Below, one piece after another: positions 42,660-50,536 of a DNA stretch of 64,000 nt. The stretch's first letter is position 1. Every line of letters begins with the position of its first letter. A model generated the notes under the pieces. The model made no database searches and was not told the DNA's origin. It saw only the letters and a list, made by a program, of their open reading frames with translations. Origin of the DNA: Actinomycetota bacterium (GTDB taxonomy: Bacteria > Actinomycetota > Geothermincolia > Geothermincolales > RBG-13-55-18); NCBI GenBank assembly GCA_040757835.1, contig JBFLWJ010000004.1:90126-154125 (forward strand), given 5' to 3'. The translations under genes and the position numbers were made by a program.

Positions 42660-43331
42660 TCAAGGCCCTTCGGTGGCCCTCAAGAGCAGCTCGACCCTGC
42701 CCCCTTCCTGGGCCGCGGCCAGGCGGCATGCTTCCTCGCCGGTCACCTGGAGCAGTATGCTCCCGCCCGCGTAGTCCTGAGAGGCGACCGGCCCCGCCTC
42801 GCTGCCCGCGCTGGTGGGCAGGCCGTGGACCATGATGACCTCGACGTTCTCCAGCAGGGGCGCCGCGCCTTCCCCGGTGACGGCCAGGATGTCTACGCGG
42901 CAACCCGCGTGGAGCTCCGCGGCCGGAAAGGCCACTGCGGACGCGGCGAGGGCGTAGGCGCGGAAGCCCTTGTCGAGGGCGTCCATGGTCAGGCTTCCTC
43001 CCCCCCGCGGCAGCAGCGAGCTATCGAGCAGGGGCTCGCCGGCGCTGACCGCGCAGCGCAGGGTGGAACCGGCCACCATGGCGGTATCGGTGTAGGTGCC
43101 GGGCAGCAGGTAGAGATCTGGAAAATCGATGAGGCGGAGGGACGATGGATCGAGCACTTCCCCCGCTCCCAGGTCCCTTGCCGCTACCACCAGCCCTACC
43201 AGGCGACCGCTCTCGGCGATTCGCGAGCGCAGTCCCTGCAGGTAGGCCAGGAGGCTGAGGGCGGCGAGCAGCGCCGCCACCACCGAGACGATCAGGTAGA
43301 AGCGTGACGAGCGGTACGGGAGCTTGCGCAT
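42660..43331 (-). CDS. CpaB-like SAF-domain pilus assembly protein
   Basis: A 223-residue protein. One N-terminal transmembrane helix (~12-33, YLIVSVVAALLAALSLLAYL) is followed by a SAF domain, with VVAARDLGAGEVLDPSSLRLIDFP and later VSAGEPLLDSSLL, then a RcpC-like C-terminal part (GCRVDILAV and VEVIMVHGLP). CpaB proteins assemble Flp/Tad pili in the periplasm or outer layer; no other tad gene is adjacent. ATG 43331 follows AAGGA by seven bases. It lies 57 bp after the E1-like gene. Confidence 0.75.
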   Translation of the reverse strand: MRKLPYRSSRFYLIVSVVAALLAALSLLAYLQGLRSRIAESGRLVGLVVAARDLGAGEVLDPSSLRLIDFPDLYLLPGTYTDTAMVAGSTLRCAVSAGEPLLDSSLLPRGGGSLTMDALDKGFRAYALAASAVAFPAAELHAGCRVDILAVTGEGAAPLLENVEVIMVHGLPTSAGSEAGPVASQDYAGGSILLQVTGEEACRLAAAQEGGRVELLLRATEGP

Positions 43332-43388
43332 GAGAGGTCCTTTCCCGGTGTGCCGCACTATACGTGCGGTGGATGATATCGGCCTGTC

Positions 43389-44225
43389 TTACCTCAAGGG
43401 GATGAACTGATAGAGGTTGGCGGCGGTGTCCAGCAGCAGGAAACCGTGGCGCAGCAGTTCTCCCCCGCAGACGACCTTCACCGCCTCCTGCGCCTGCAGC
43501 GAGGCGATGAGGGCGGGAGTGGTGGGAGGGTTGCCCTCCAGTGCCTCCACCCCCCGGTCCCCGCTATCCGAGTAGAGGGCTCTAAGGCCGGGGTCGCCGG
43601 GGAAAATGGTCATGACCTGACCCGAGTTACCGGCGATGGCACCGTGCACCAGGGGGATCGCGAGCTGCGCGCACCCTTCCTCAAGGGCCAGGCGGGAGGT
43701 GACGTTGTCGAGTGCATCGATGACCAGGTCGGCTCCGCCGAAGACCTCGGTGACGTCCGCGGGGCCGACGAAGCGGTGATGCGCGGTCACCTCCAGGGAG
43801 GGGTTTATCTCCAACACCCGCTCCGCCGCCACCACCGCCTTGGCCCTGCCCAGGGTGGACTCCGTACACAGGAGCTGCCGGTTGAGGTTGTCCTCCCCGA
43901 ACACGTCCCCGTCCACCAGGATGAGCTTTCCCACCCCGACGCGGGCCAACATCTCGACGATAAAACCCCCCAGGCCGCCGAGGCCGCATATTCCCATGCA
44001 GGAGCGGAGAAGCCTTATCTGGCCCTCCATGGCAACGGTGCCGATGTTGCGGGCGTAGCGGACGGGAACGATGCCGCCCTCCAGCGCGGCCACCTCCACT
44101 TCCAGGGCCCGCAGCCCGTTCTCGTCCGCCATGCGCCTGGTGTCATCGAGGCTCAGAAAAAGGGCCCCGTCATCCCCCTTGGGTCGTGATGCCGCCCTGA
44201 TGGCGGCGAGAAGCTCATCGCTCAT
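43389..44225 (-). CDS. ThiF/MoeB/HesA-like E1 protein lacking the zinc cysteines
   Basis: A 278-residue protein. The nucleotide-binding fold CGLGGLGGFIVEMLARVGVG, the DNLNRQ motif (VFGEDNLNRQLL) and VIDALDN are typical of E1 enzymes that adenylate a sulfur carrier's C-terminus. The zinc-holding CxxC pairs expected after PGxP are absent: the segment reads PGDPGLRALYSDSGDRG. A non-standard N-terminal region of ~75 residues is present. It may activate the MoaD-like carrier 6 kb away (inference). ATG 44225 has no ribosome site; see the promoter entry. Confidence 0.8.
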   Translation of the reverse strand: MSDELLAAIRAASRPKGDDGALFLSLDDTRRMADENGLRALEVEVAALEGGIVPVRYARNIGTVAMEGQIRLLRSCMGICGLGGLGGFIVEMLARVGVGKLILVDGDVFGEDNLNRQLLCTESTLGRAKAVVAAERVLEINPSLEVTAHHRFVGPADVTEVFGGADLVIDALDNVTSRLALEEGCAQLAIPLVHGAIAGNSGQVMTIFPGDPGLRALYSDSGDRGVEALEGNPPTTPALIASLQAQEAVKVVCGGELLRHGFLLLDTAANLYQFIPLR

Positions 44226-44260
44226 GGAAGAATTATATAACATACAAAACATATATACAA
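44226..44260 (-). promoter_or_regulatory. Leaderless-type promoter of the E1-like gene
   Basis: Reading leftward: TTGTAT (44260-44255), exactly 17 bp, TATAAT (44237-44232), then six bases and the ATG at 44225. Transcription would begin at or next to the start codon. No Shine-Dalgarno sequence exists, which agrees with a leaderless mRNA. Confidence 0.7.
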
Positions 44261-44548
44261 GAGGTTGTTGAGTCTATTCCTTCGCCCGGTCATGGCCGCA
44301 GGCGCGAAAAATCAGGAGCAACGCCACGTCTTTTAGCCCGTCGGTCCTGGCACCCCGCTCCGTCTTTTCCCCGCAGGGTGTGGCCGGCAAGGTGTTCAAG
44401 GCTGTTGGCGTGGCCGTGCCGTCATCAGCCCAGGAAGCCAAACCTAATGCCACGGCCCTTTTCTGAGGGTGAATTATGTACTTCTAGCTGGGAGTTTGAA
44501 AAATCAACTGTTGAAGATGAGTTATGACTAACCTATGTTCCTTCCAGC
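44261..44548. other. Intergenic region, nothing recognised
   Basis: The remainder of the gap between the E1-like promoter and the terminator of the flavoprotein gene holds no ORF with coding character and no clear RNA gene. Confidence 0.4.
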
Positions 44549-44577
44549 AAAAAGGGGCCAGGAGTTGTCCCGGCCCC
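44549..44577 (-). terminator. Rho-independent terminator (leftward)
   Basis: GGGGCC (44554-44559) pairs with GGCCCC (44572-44577), with an inner GGA/TCC pair, and is followed leftward by TTTTTGC. It ends the FabK/nitronate monooxygenase-like gene. Confidence 0.75.
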
Positions 44578-44599
44578 GCTGCTACGTAAGTGTCGTCTC

Positions 44600-45649
44600 T
44601 CAGCCCTTCGCCATCTTGGCGAGACCCTCCATCACTTCCTCCGCTTCCTTGACCGTCCTCTCGATGACTTCCCTGACGGTGGGGATGTCGTGCATCAGGC
44701 CGGTGACCTGTCCCACCGGCAACACGCCGTGCTCGGTGTCGCCCTTCTCGGTCGCGACGCGGATCTGTTTGAAGGCGTTGGCCATGAATGCCAGCTGGCG
44801 GGCGTTCTCCCAGCCTGAGGCCAGCACGCCCACGAACAGCTTGTAATATGGGAGCTTGAGCATCTGGGCGATGGAACGCGAGTTGGGGATGGCCCTCAGG
44901 TAGTCCAAGGGGGTGAGGCCGTGTTTGATCGCCTTGCGCGCCGCCGGAGTGTCCAGCACCCGGCACCAAAGCCCGTCGAAATTCTTGGAGAAGAGGGTGT
45001 CGTAGACGTCCTTCTCCAGCGAGAGCTGCTTGTAGTTCTCGTGCAGCGGGCTCTCCACAGTGGTCATCAGGCGGGTGCCCATGGCCACGCCGCCGGCACC
45101 GAGGGCCAGGGCGGCCGCCAGGCCCCTGCCGTCTCCGACGCCGCCAGCCGCGATGACCGGGATATCCAGGCCGGAAGCGAGGCTCGGCACCAGGCAGAAG
45201 GTGGTGACCTCCTCGCCGTGGGCGGCCGCCTCGTTGCCGGTGGCGATGACGCCGTCGCAGCCGTAATCCTGGGCCCGCTTGGCGTGGCGGAGGTTGGTCA
45301 CCGTGGCCAGAACCTTCCCGCCGTACTCGTGGGCCATCTGCACGATCCAGTCACCCTTCCCGAGTGAGAAGTTGAGTACCGGTATCTTCTCCTCCAGCAG
45401 CACCACCGCGTTCTGCGCCGCGCCCGGAAAGAGCAGGGAGACGTTGGCACCGAAGGGCTTGTCGGTCAGCGAGCGTATCTCCTTCACCGCGGCCCTGGTC
45501 TCCTCGGCGTCGAGCACGCCGGTGGCGAGCAGGCCCAGTCCCCCCGCCTCCGATACCGCGGCCACCATCTTGGGAACGCTGATCCAGCTCATGCCGGACA
45601 GCAGGATGGGGTGCTCTATCCCCAGGATCTCCGTGACGCTTGTCTTCAT
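44600..45649 (-). CDS. FabK/nitronate monooxygenase-like flavoprotein
   Basis: A 349-residue FMN TIM-barrel protein. ILGIEHPILLSGMSWIS at the start, KPFGANVSLLFPG, GVIATGNEAAAHGEE and the phosphate-binding IPVIAAGGVGDGRGLAAALALGAGGVAMGTRLM match the 2-nitropropane dioxygenase/enoyl-ACP reductase II family. Members oxidise nitronates or reduce enoyl thioesters; without fatty-acid genes alongside, neither can be chosen. ATG 45649 follows GGAAGGAG by about seven bases; the open frame upstream has no domain. A terminator follows it. Confidence 0.85.
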   Translation of the reverse strand: MKTSVTEILGIEHPILLSGMSWISVPKMVAAVSEAGGLGLLATGVLDAEETRAAVKEIRSLTDKPFGANVSLLFPGAAQNAVVLLEEKIPVLNFSLGKGDWIVQMAHEYGGKVLATVTNLRHAKRAQDYGCDGVIATGNEAAAHGEEVTTFCLVPSLASGLDIPVIAAGGVGDGRGLAAALALGAGGVAMGTRLMTTVESPLHENYKQLSLEKDVYDTLFSKNFDGLWCRVLDTPAARKAIKHGLTPLDYLRAIPNSRSIAQMLKLPYYKLFVGVLASGWENARQLAFMANAFKQIRVATEKGDTEHGVLPVGQVTGLMHDIPTVREVIERTVKEAEEVMEGLAKMAKG

Positions 45650-45740
45650 GCGACGCTCCTTCCTCTCATCCGGATATGGTCCCTCGGACCTCCCTCGTGC
45701 GGCAAACCACGACATATTATATCCCAAGCCCGGTCCTAAT

Positions 45741-46874
45741 TCATTCGCGGGAGGGTTTGGCCATACGCCGCGCGTCATCGAGCAGGAGCACCCCGACCAG
45801 GCGGCCGTCCTCCACCACCCACAGGAACTGCCTGCCCGAGCGCTCCATGAGCAGCATGGCCTCGAAGAGGGGCATGTCGGTGGTGACGGCATCGCCCTCT
45901 CCGAGCGGGCGGGCTACCCGGGCAACCGGCGTATTGGGCCAGCTGCCGGGGTCCACGGACCGCAGTTCCGCCATGCCCACGGTCGCAGCCAGCCGGCCCT
46001 GCCTCAACACCGGGATGGTGCTCGCGGGCGACCTCTCCAGGTGGGTACGGTAGGCTTCCTCCAGGGTGGCGGAGGAGTCCAGGGCGGGCACACCCGTGCG
46101 CATCAGCCCCCGGACGTCGGTGCTCCCCAGGGAGACGCGGGCCTGCACCTGGCGGAAGCTGCTGAAGGCAGCCTGGATGAGGAAGGTCCCCACCAGGATG
46201 AACCAGACGCTCGCGAAGAGCAGGTCGTAAGTGGTCTGGAAGAAGTCGACGACCAGCAGGGCCACGCCGCCAAGGACGAGCACCGCCCCTACCGCCTCCC
46301 CCAGGCGGCTGGCGGCGCGGGTACTCCTCTCCAGGTCGCTCCAGTGGTACCAGAGCAGCGACCGGAGTATCCTGCCGCCGTCGAGGGGAAAACCAGGGAT
46401 GAGGTTGAAGGTCCCCAGGCCGAAGTTGACCAGGGCCAGGAGCATGAAGCCGGAAGCGACCGTGCCGGCTCCAAGGCCGCGCGCAATGTAGAGGGCGAGG
46501 CCGAAGAGCAGGCAGAGCCCGTAGGAGCACAAGGGTCCCGCCACGGCCATCTTGAACTCCACCCCGGGCGAGGGCACGTCGCGGTCCATCTGGGCTACCC
46601 CGCCGAAGACGAAGAGGGTGATGCGCCTGATGGGGATGCCGTTGCGGTTGGCGACCAGGGAGTGCGAGAACTCGTGCACCAGCACGGAGAGGAAGAAGAG
46701 GAAGGTGGTAACCACGGCGATGGGGATGTAGGAAGCCGGCTGGGCGTCGGTGTTGAGCTGGAAGAACTGCACCACCACCCAGAGGATGAGGAAGAAGACG
46801 ATGAACCAGCTCCAGTGGAGGTAGACCGATATGTCTCGGAAGCTCGCGATACGGAAGCCTTTGCGGGGGATCAC
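45741..46874 (-). CDS. Site-2 protease (M50) with C-terminal CBS-like region
   Basis: A 377-residue intramembrane metalloprotease. The zinc motif HEFSH lies in helix 2 (~67-71) and the third ligand region is NLIPGFPLDGGR (~160-171). Six to seven hydrophobic segments cover residues ~18-240; the C-terminal ~130 residues look like a CBS pair (VRGLMRTGVPALDSSATLEEAYRT and FLWVVEDGRLVGVLLLDDA). Such proteases cut anti-sigma factors or signal peptides. A GTG start is used, 16 bp after mtnP, without a clear ribosome site, so translation may be coupled to mtnP. Confidence 0.85.
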   Translation of the reverse strand: MIPRKGFRIASFRDISVYLHWSWFIVFFLILWVVVQFFQLNTDAQPASYIPIAVVTTFLFFLSVLVHEFSHSLVANRNGIPIRRITLFVFGGVAQMDRDVPSPGVEFKMAVAGPLCSYGLCLLFGLALYIARGLGAGTVASGFMLLALVNFGLGTFNLIPGFPLDGGRILRSLLWYHWSDLERSTRAASRLGEAVGAVLVLGGVALLVVDFFQTTYDLLFASVWFILVGTFLIQAAFSSFRQVQARVSLGSTDVRGLMRTGVPALDSSATLEEAYRTHLERSPASTIPVLRQGRLAATVGMAELRSVDPGSWPNTPVARVARPLGEGDAVTTDMPLFEAMLLMERSGRQFLWVVEDGRLVGVLLLDDARRMAKPSRE

Positions 46875-46890
46875 CGCACGCGTCTCGGTC

Positions 46891-47721
46891 CTAGAAGTGT
46901 TCCACGATCTCGATGGGGCTGATGGTAGCCTCTTCGAGCATGGACGGACAATCGCAGGAGACGTCCCCGGCGATGGCCGGCAGCATCTCTTTGAGCAGGA
47001 GCAGCATCTTCTCGTTGTTCTCCTTGAAGACCCGTCCGACCTCGTCGGCCGTGACCGATTTTACCCCTTCTTCGTCCGCGATCCATACGTCCCAGTCGGT
47101 GACCAGCGAGATGTTCAGGTAGCACATCCCGGCTTCCCTGGCCAGCACCACCTCGGGATACTGGGTCATGTTGATCACGTCCCATCCCTGGGAGTGATAC
47201 CATTTGCTCTCCGCGCGGGTGCTGAAACGGGGCCCGTGGATGATCACCGCCGTGCCGCCGTTGCGGCAGTCGATGCCGAGCTCCGCGGCCGTACGCGCGC
47301 ATATCTCGCGCATGCCGGGGCAGTATGGGTCCGCGCAGCTTATATGCACGGCGGCGGGCCCGTCGTAGAAGGTGCATTCCTGCCGCGAGGTGCGGTCCAC
47401 GAACTGGTCGCAGAGGACGAAGGAACCCGGGGGGATATCGCGTTGCAGCGAGCCGCAGGCGCCGGGCGAGATCAGGCGTTCCACCCCGAACTCGCGCATG
47501 CCCCAGATGTTGGCGCGGTAGTTGATGCGGTGGGGCGGATACTGGTGGTGCCGGCCGTGGCGGGGCAGGAACACGACGCGCACGCCGCCAAGCTCTCCCA
47601 CGGTGAAGCGGTCGCTGGGGACCCCGTACGGGGTATGCACGGCGTAGCTGCTGGCGCTCTCCAGTAGGGAATAGAAGCCGGATCCTCCGAAGATGCCGAT
47701 CTTCACCTCAGGCAGTTTCAT
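46891..47721 (-). CDS. mtnP: S-methyl-5'-thioadenosine phosphorylase
   Basis: A 276-residue nucleoside phosphorylase that splits methylthioadenosine (from polyamine or SAM use) to adenine and methylthioribose-1-phosphate. Characteristic segments are GIFGGSGFYSL, PRHGRHHQYPPHRINYRANIWG (phosphate and substrate loop), GACGSLQ, HGPRFSTRAESKWY and INMTQYPEVVLAREAG. The MTQ rather than MTN reading fits an MTA- rather than a purine-nucleoside-specific enzyme only loosely. It lies between the FmdB-like gene and the site-2 protease gene on the same strand. Confidence 0.85.
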   Translation of the reverse strand: MKLPEVKIGIFGGSGFYSLLESASSYAVHTPYGVPSDRFTVGELGGVRVVFLPRHGRHHQYPPHRINYRANIWGMREFGVERLISPGACGSLQRDIPPGSFVLCDQFVDRTSRQECTFYDGPAAVHISCADPYCPGMREICARTAAELGIDCRNGGTAVIIHGPRFSTRAESKWYHSQGWDVINMTQYPEVVLAREAGMCYLNISLVTDWDVWIADEEGVKSVTADEVGRVFKENNEKMLLLLKEMLPAIAGDVSCDCPSMLEEATISPIEIVEHF

Positions 47722-47750
47722 GTGACCCCCGATCCAGGACCCGTGGCCGC

Positions 47751-48047
47751 TCAGTCCCCGCCGCTCTTCTCGGCGACCTTCTCCTTCTTTTCCGGGCCTT
47801 TCTCCTTGACCTTCTCGAGCTCTTTCTCTATCTTCTCGGGGCCCTGCTTCTCGCCCCCGTTGCCCGAGGATGAGGAACGGTAATCGGTCTTATAGAAACC
47901 GGAGCCCTTGAAGATGATGCCCACGGGATGGAAGAGGCGCCTGACCCTTCCCCCACACCTGGGGCACTCCTCAATGGCCTCCTCGACGCCGTGGGTGGTC
48001 TCGAACACGTCGCTGCAGTCCTCGCATTTGTAGTCGTATCTCGGCAT
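47751..48047 (-). CDS. FmdB-type zinc-ribbon protein
   Basis: A 98-residue protein. MPRYDYKCEDC-x-D and ECPRCGGRVRRLFHPVGIIFKGSGFYKTDY are the full FmdB/CxxC-CxxC pattern, followed by a Lys/Glu-rich tail (~63-98) that is probably a charged helix. Named after a putative regulator of formamidase; the true role is unknown and it may be tied to ribosome function. ATG 48047 is favoured because GAGG lies nine bases upstream; ATG 48053 is too close. Confidence 0.85.
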   Translation of the reverse strand: MPRYDYKCEDCSDVFETTHGVEEAIEECPRCGGRVRRLFHPVGIIFKGSGFYKTDYRSSSSGNGGEKQGPEKIEKELEKVKEKGPEKKEKVAEKSGGD

Positions 48048-48246
48048 TTCCATTCACCTCTATCGTCGGTTATCCCATGCAGCCCCGTCCTTGACCGGTC
48101 ACATCAGACCAACCCGGAAAAGGGCTCGTAGTCTAAAAATATACATTCTATTCCTTCTTTCATCAACATTACCACCCCCGTCCCCGCCTTGCCCTGATGC
48201 CGGTTAGCCGCGCCGCGGGGCCGACCGGCCGATTGTCCGCGTGGCC

Positions 48247-48275
48247 TGGAGGCGAGGTTTTTATCCTGCTAGAAT
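48247..48275 (+). promoter_or_regulatory. Promoter of the PfkB kinase gene
   Basis: TGGAGG (48247-48252), 17 bp, TAGAAT (48270-48275). The -35-like TGGA box again resembles those before two tRNA-Ser genes. Confidence 0.45.
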
Positions 48276-48298
48276 AGCGTAAAAAGAGGGAGGTACCC

Positions 48299-49198
48299 AT
48301 GAGCATCCTGGTCGTCGGCTCCGTGGCCCTGGATTCCATCCGCACGCCCTTCGGGGAGGTAGAGGATATCCTGGGGGGCTCGGCGACCCACTTCAGCGTG
48401 GCGGCGTCTTTCTTCAGCCAGGTGCGCCTGGTGGCGGTGGTCGGGGAGGACTTCCCGCCCGGGCACGTCGACTTCCTGGCCTCGCGCGATATAGACCTAA
48501 GGGGCCTGAAGAGGGTCCCGGGGAAGACCTTCCGCTGGAAGGGATATTACGAGTTCGACTTGAACGACGCCCATACCGTTGATACTCAGCTCAACGTCTT
48601 CGAGGACTTCGACCCGGACATCCCGGAGGAGTACCGGGACTCGGAGTACGTCTTCCTGGCCAACATACACCCCGCGCTGCAGCTCAAGGTGCTGGAGCAG
48701 ATGCGCTCACCCCGCCTGGTCGCCTGCGACACCATGAACTTCTGGATCGAGAGCCAGCGCCAGGCGCTACTGGAGACCATAGCGCGCGTGGACTACCTGC
48801 TCCTCAACGACTCCGAGGCTAGACAGCTCGCCGACGAGCCCAACCTGGTGGCCGCGGGGAGGAAATTGCTGACCATGGGGCCGCGCAGGGTGATCATCAA
48901 GAAGGGAGAACACGGTGTGATCATGCTCGGAAAGGGCGTGTTCTTCTCCCTTCCCGCCTACCCCCTGGAGACCGTCTTCGACCCCACGGGCGCGGGGGAC
49001 TCCTTCGGGGGTGGCTTCCTGGGCTCCCTGTCCCGTTACCCGGCTATGAGCGAGGACGAGGTCCGCCGCTCCATCGTCTACGGCAGCGTCGTGGCCTCGT
49101 TCAACGTGGAGTCGTTCTCGTGCGACCGCCTGCGCGGACTGACCATGGGAGAGATCGAGGACAGATACCGTGAGTTTTCGTCCATCACCTGTTTTTGA
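48299..49198 (+). CDS. PfkB-family carbohydrate/nucleoside kinase
   Basis: A 299-residue ribokinase-fold kinase. GSVALDSIRTPFGEVEDILGGSATHFSVAAS is the substrate region, and the anion-hole and catalytic-base motif is DPTGAGDSFGGGFLG. The CDTMNFWIESQ segment matches a subgroup of sugar or nucleoside kinases often seen near MTA phosphorylase genes, and mtnP is indeed nearby on the opposite strand. It may phosphorylate a product of methylthioadenosine salvage (inference). GGGAGGTACCC precedes the ATG. Confidence 0.8.
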   Translation: MSILVVGSVALDSIRTPFGEVEDILGGSATHFSVAASFFSQVRLVAVVGEDFPPGHVDFLASRDIDLRGLKRVPGKTFRWKGYYEFDLNDAHTVDTQLNVFEDFDPDIPEEYRDSEYVFLANIHPALQLKVLEQMRSPRLVACDTMNFWIESQRQALLETIARVDYLLLNDSEARQLADEPNLVAAGRKLLTMGPRRVIIKKGEHGVIMLGKGVFFSLPAYPLETVFDPTGAGDSFGGGFLGSLSRYPAMSEDEVRRSIVYGSVVASFNVESFSCDRLRGLTMGEIEDRYREFSSITCF

Positions 49199-49218
49199 AT
49201 AGTGGAAGGAGGGGGGAC

Positions 49219-50127
49219 ATGGCCGAGCAGTATCACAAGAAGCTCATCGAGCCCGGTGAGGTGGTCATCTTCGACAAGAGGCATTCCCTGTGGGAGATCT
49301 GGAGGAACTTCATCATCGGGGCAGGGGCCATCGTCGCGCTCATCCTGCTGCAGACGAAGTTCAAGCCGGGTCCATCGGACGGGACGAACTGGGGCTACAT
49401 CATCCTCATCAGCGCCATGGCCCTGTTCGTGGTCCTCGTGTACGGGGCCTGGCCCATGTTCAAGCGGCGCAGGCTGCCCGAGAGGCACTTCTTCCTGCCG
49501 GTGCTGTTCATGGTCCTCGCGGCGGCAGGGTGGGGGGCCCTGATGTGGTTCCGCAACGACGAGGACTTTGCCAGCATCTGGAGCACCGTGGTCTGGATCG
49601 CTTTCGTGGTGGTAATCATCGGATGGCTCATCTACCCCATTTTCGCGTGGTTCTTCGCCCATTTCGTCCTCACCGACAGGCGCCTCATACTCTCCCAGGG
49701 CATAATCAATAAGAGCACCATGGCCATGCCCCTCGAGATGCTGAACGACGTCAGGACCAGCCAGAACGCCTGGGAGCGCATCTTCAATTACGGCGACGTG
49801 GTGATAGAGACCGCGGGGGAGTTCGGCCAGCAGCCCTTCACCAACATCGGCCACCCCCTGGAGGTCAAGAAGCAGATCTTCGAGCAGAGAAAAGCCCTCG
49901 AGGAGCAACAGGAGACGATGCGGGGCAAGGAGATCGCCCACGAGATGGCCACGGCCATGCAGACGCAGGCGCCCGTGGCGCCACCCGCGCCCGCACCCGC
50001 GGCGACGGATACCAGCGTGGTGGAGCGCCTGGAGAAGCTCTCCGAGCTGCACGCCTCCGGAGCCCTCAGCGACGCAGAGTTCCAGAGGGCCAAGGCGGAA
50101 CTGCTGGAGATGGACCAGGAGGAATAA
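49219..50127 (+). CDS. PH-domain (bPH_2) membrane protein with SHOCT tail
   Basis: A 302-residue protein. About four hydrophobic helices lie in the first ~160 residues: FIIGAGAIVALILL, WGYIILISAMALFVVLVYGAW, FFLPVLFMVLAAAGWGALMWF and VWIAFVVVIIGWLIYPIFAWFFA. A bacterial PH domain follows (~160-225, FVLTDRRLILSQGIINKSTMAMPLEMLNDVR), then a Pro/Ala-rich linker and a SHOCT motif (LSELHASGALSDAEFQRAKAELL). GGAAGGAGGGGGG precedes ATG 49219. It is 20 bp downstream of the kinase gene. Function unknown. Confidence 0.8.
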   Translation: MAEQYHKKLIEPGEVVIFDKRHSLWEIWRNFIIGAGAIVALILLQTKFKPGPSDGTNWGYIILISAMALFVVLVYGAWPMFKRRRLPERHFFLPVLFMVLAAAGWGALMWFRNDEDFASIWSTVVWIAFVVVIIGWLIYPIFAWFFAHFVLTDRRLILSQGIINKSTMAMPLEMLNDVRTSQNAWERIFNYGDVVIETAGEFGQQPFTNIGHPLEVKKQIFEQRKALEEQQETMRGKEIAHEMATAMQTQAPVAPPAPAPAATDTSVVERLEKLSELHASGALSDAEFQRAKAELLEMDQEE

Positions 50128-50265
50128 GCACCTTCCGTGTCAAGCGTCCCGCTGCTGTTATCCGGGAAGGCGCATACAGTAAGGACAGAGGGGCAGCCCG
50201 AAACGGCTGCCCCTCCTCGGTTGAGAATATCCTAGCGGTTCACGTGACCGGGATCGACCGCGTGA

Positions 50266-50421
50266 TCAGTCCGCGAGCTTCTTGGAGAGTTTGTCCACCT
50301 TCTTCTGGGCCTTGGCGCCCGTCTTGTCGAGCTTGGCGATGCTCTTCTCCAGCTTGGCCTTCTTCGCCTCCGTCTTCTCCACGGTCTTCTCCGCCTTCTT
50401 CAGCTTGCTAGCCTTTCCCAT
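50266..50421 (-). CDS. Lysine-rich 51-residue protein
   Basis: A tiny gene read leftward: ATG at 50421, TGA at 50266. It encodes 51 residues of which 18 are lysine, arranged as KKAEKTVEKTEAKKAKLEKS and on to KKVDKLSKKLAD, a single highly basic amphipathic helix with Ala, Glu, Leu and Asp and no aromatics or cysteine. AAAGGAGG lies nine bases before the ATG, the best ribosome site in this part. A weak TATACT promoter is upstream near 50472. It may bind nucleic acid, like histone H1-type tails, or be a small coiled coil. Confidence 0.7.
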   Translation of the reverse strand: MGKASKLKKAEKTVEKTEAKKAKLEKSIAKLDKTGAKAQKKVDKLSKKLAD

Positions 50422-50536
50422 TCCCTGCGTCCTCCTTTCGCTAAACCGGATTCATATGCCACGTACCAAAGAAGTATAGCATTTCTGGTTCTTAACCTGA
50501 ACAATAAGGGAAGTATATCTGCTATGCTCTTTACTG

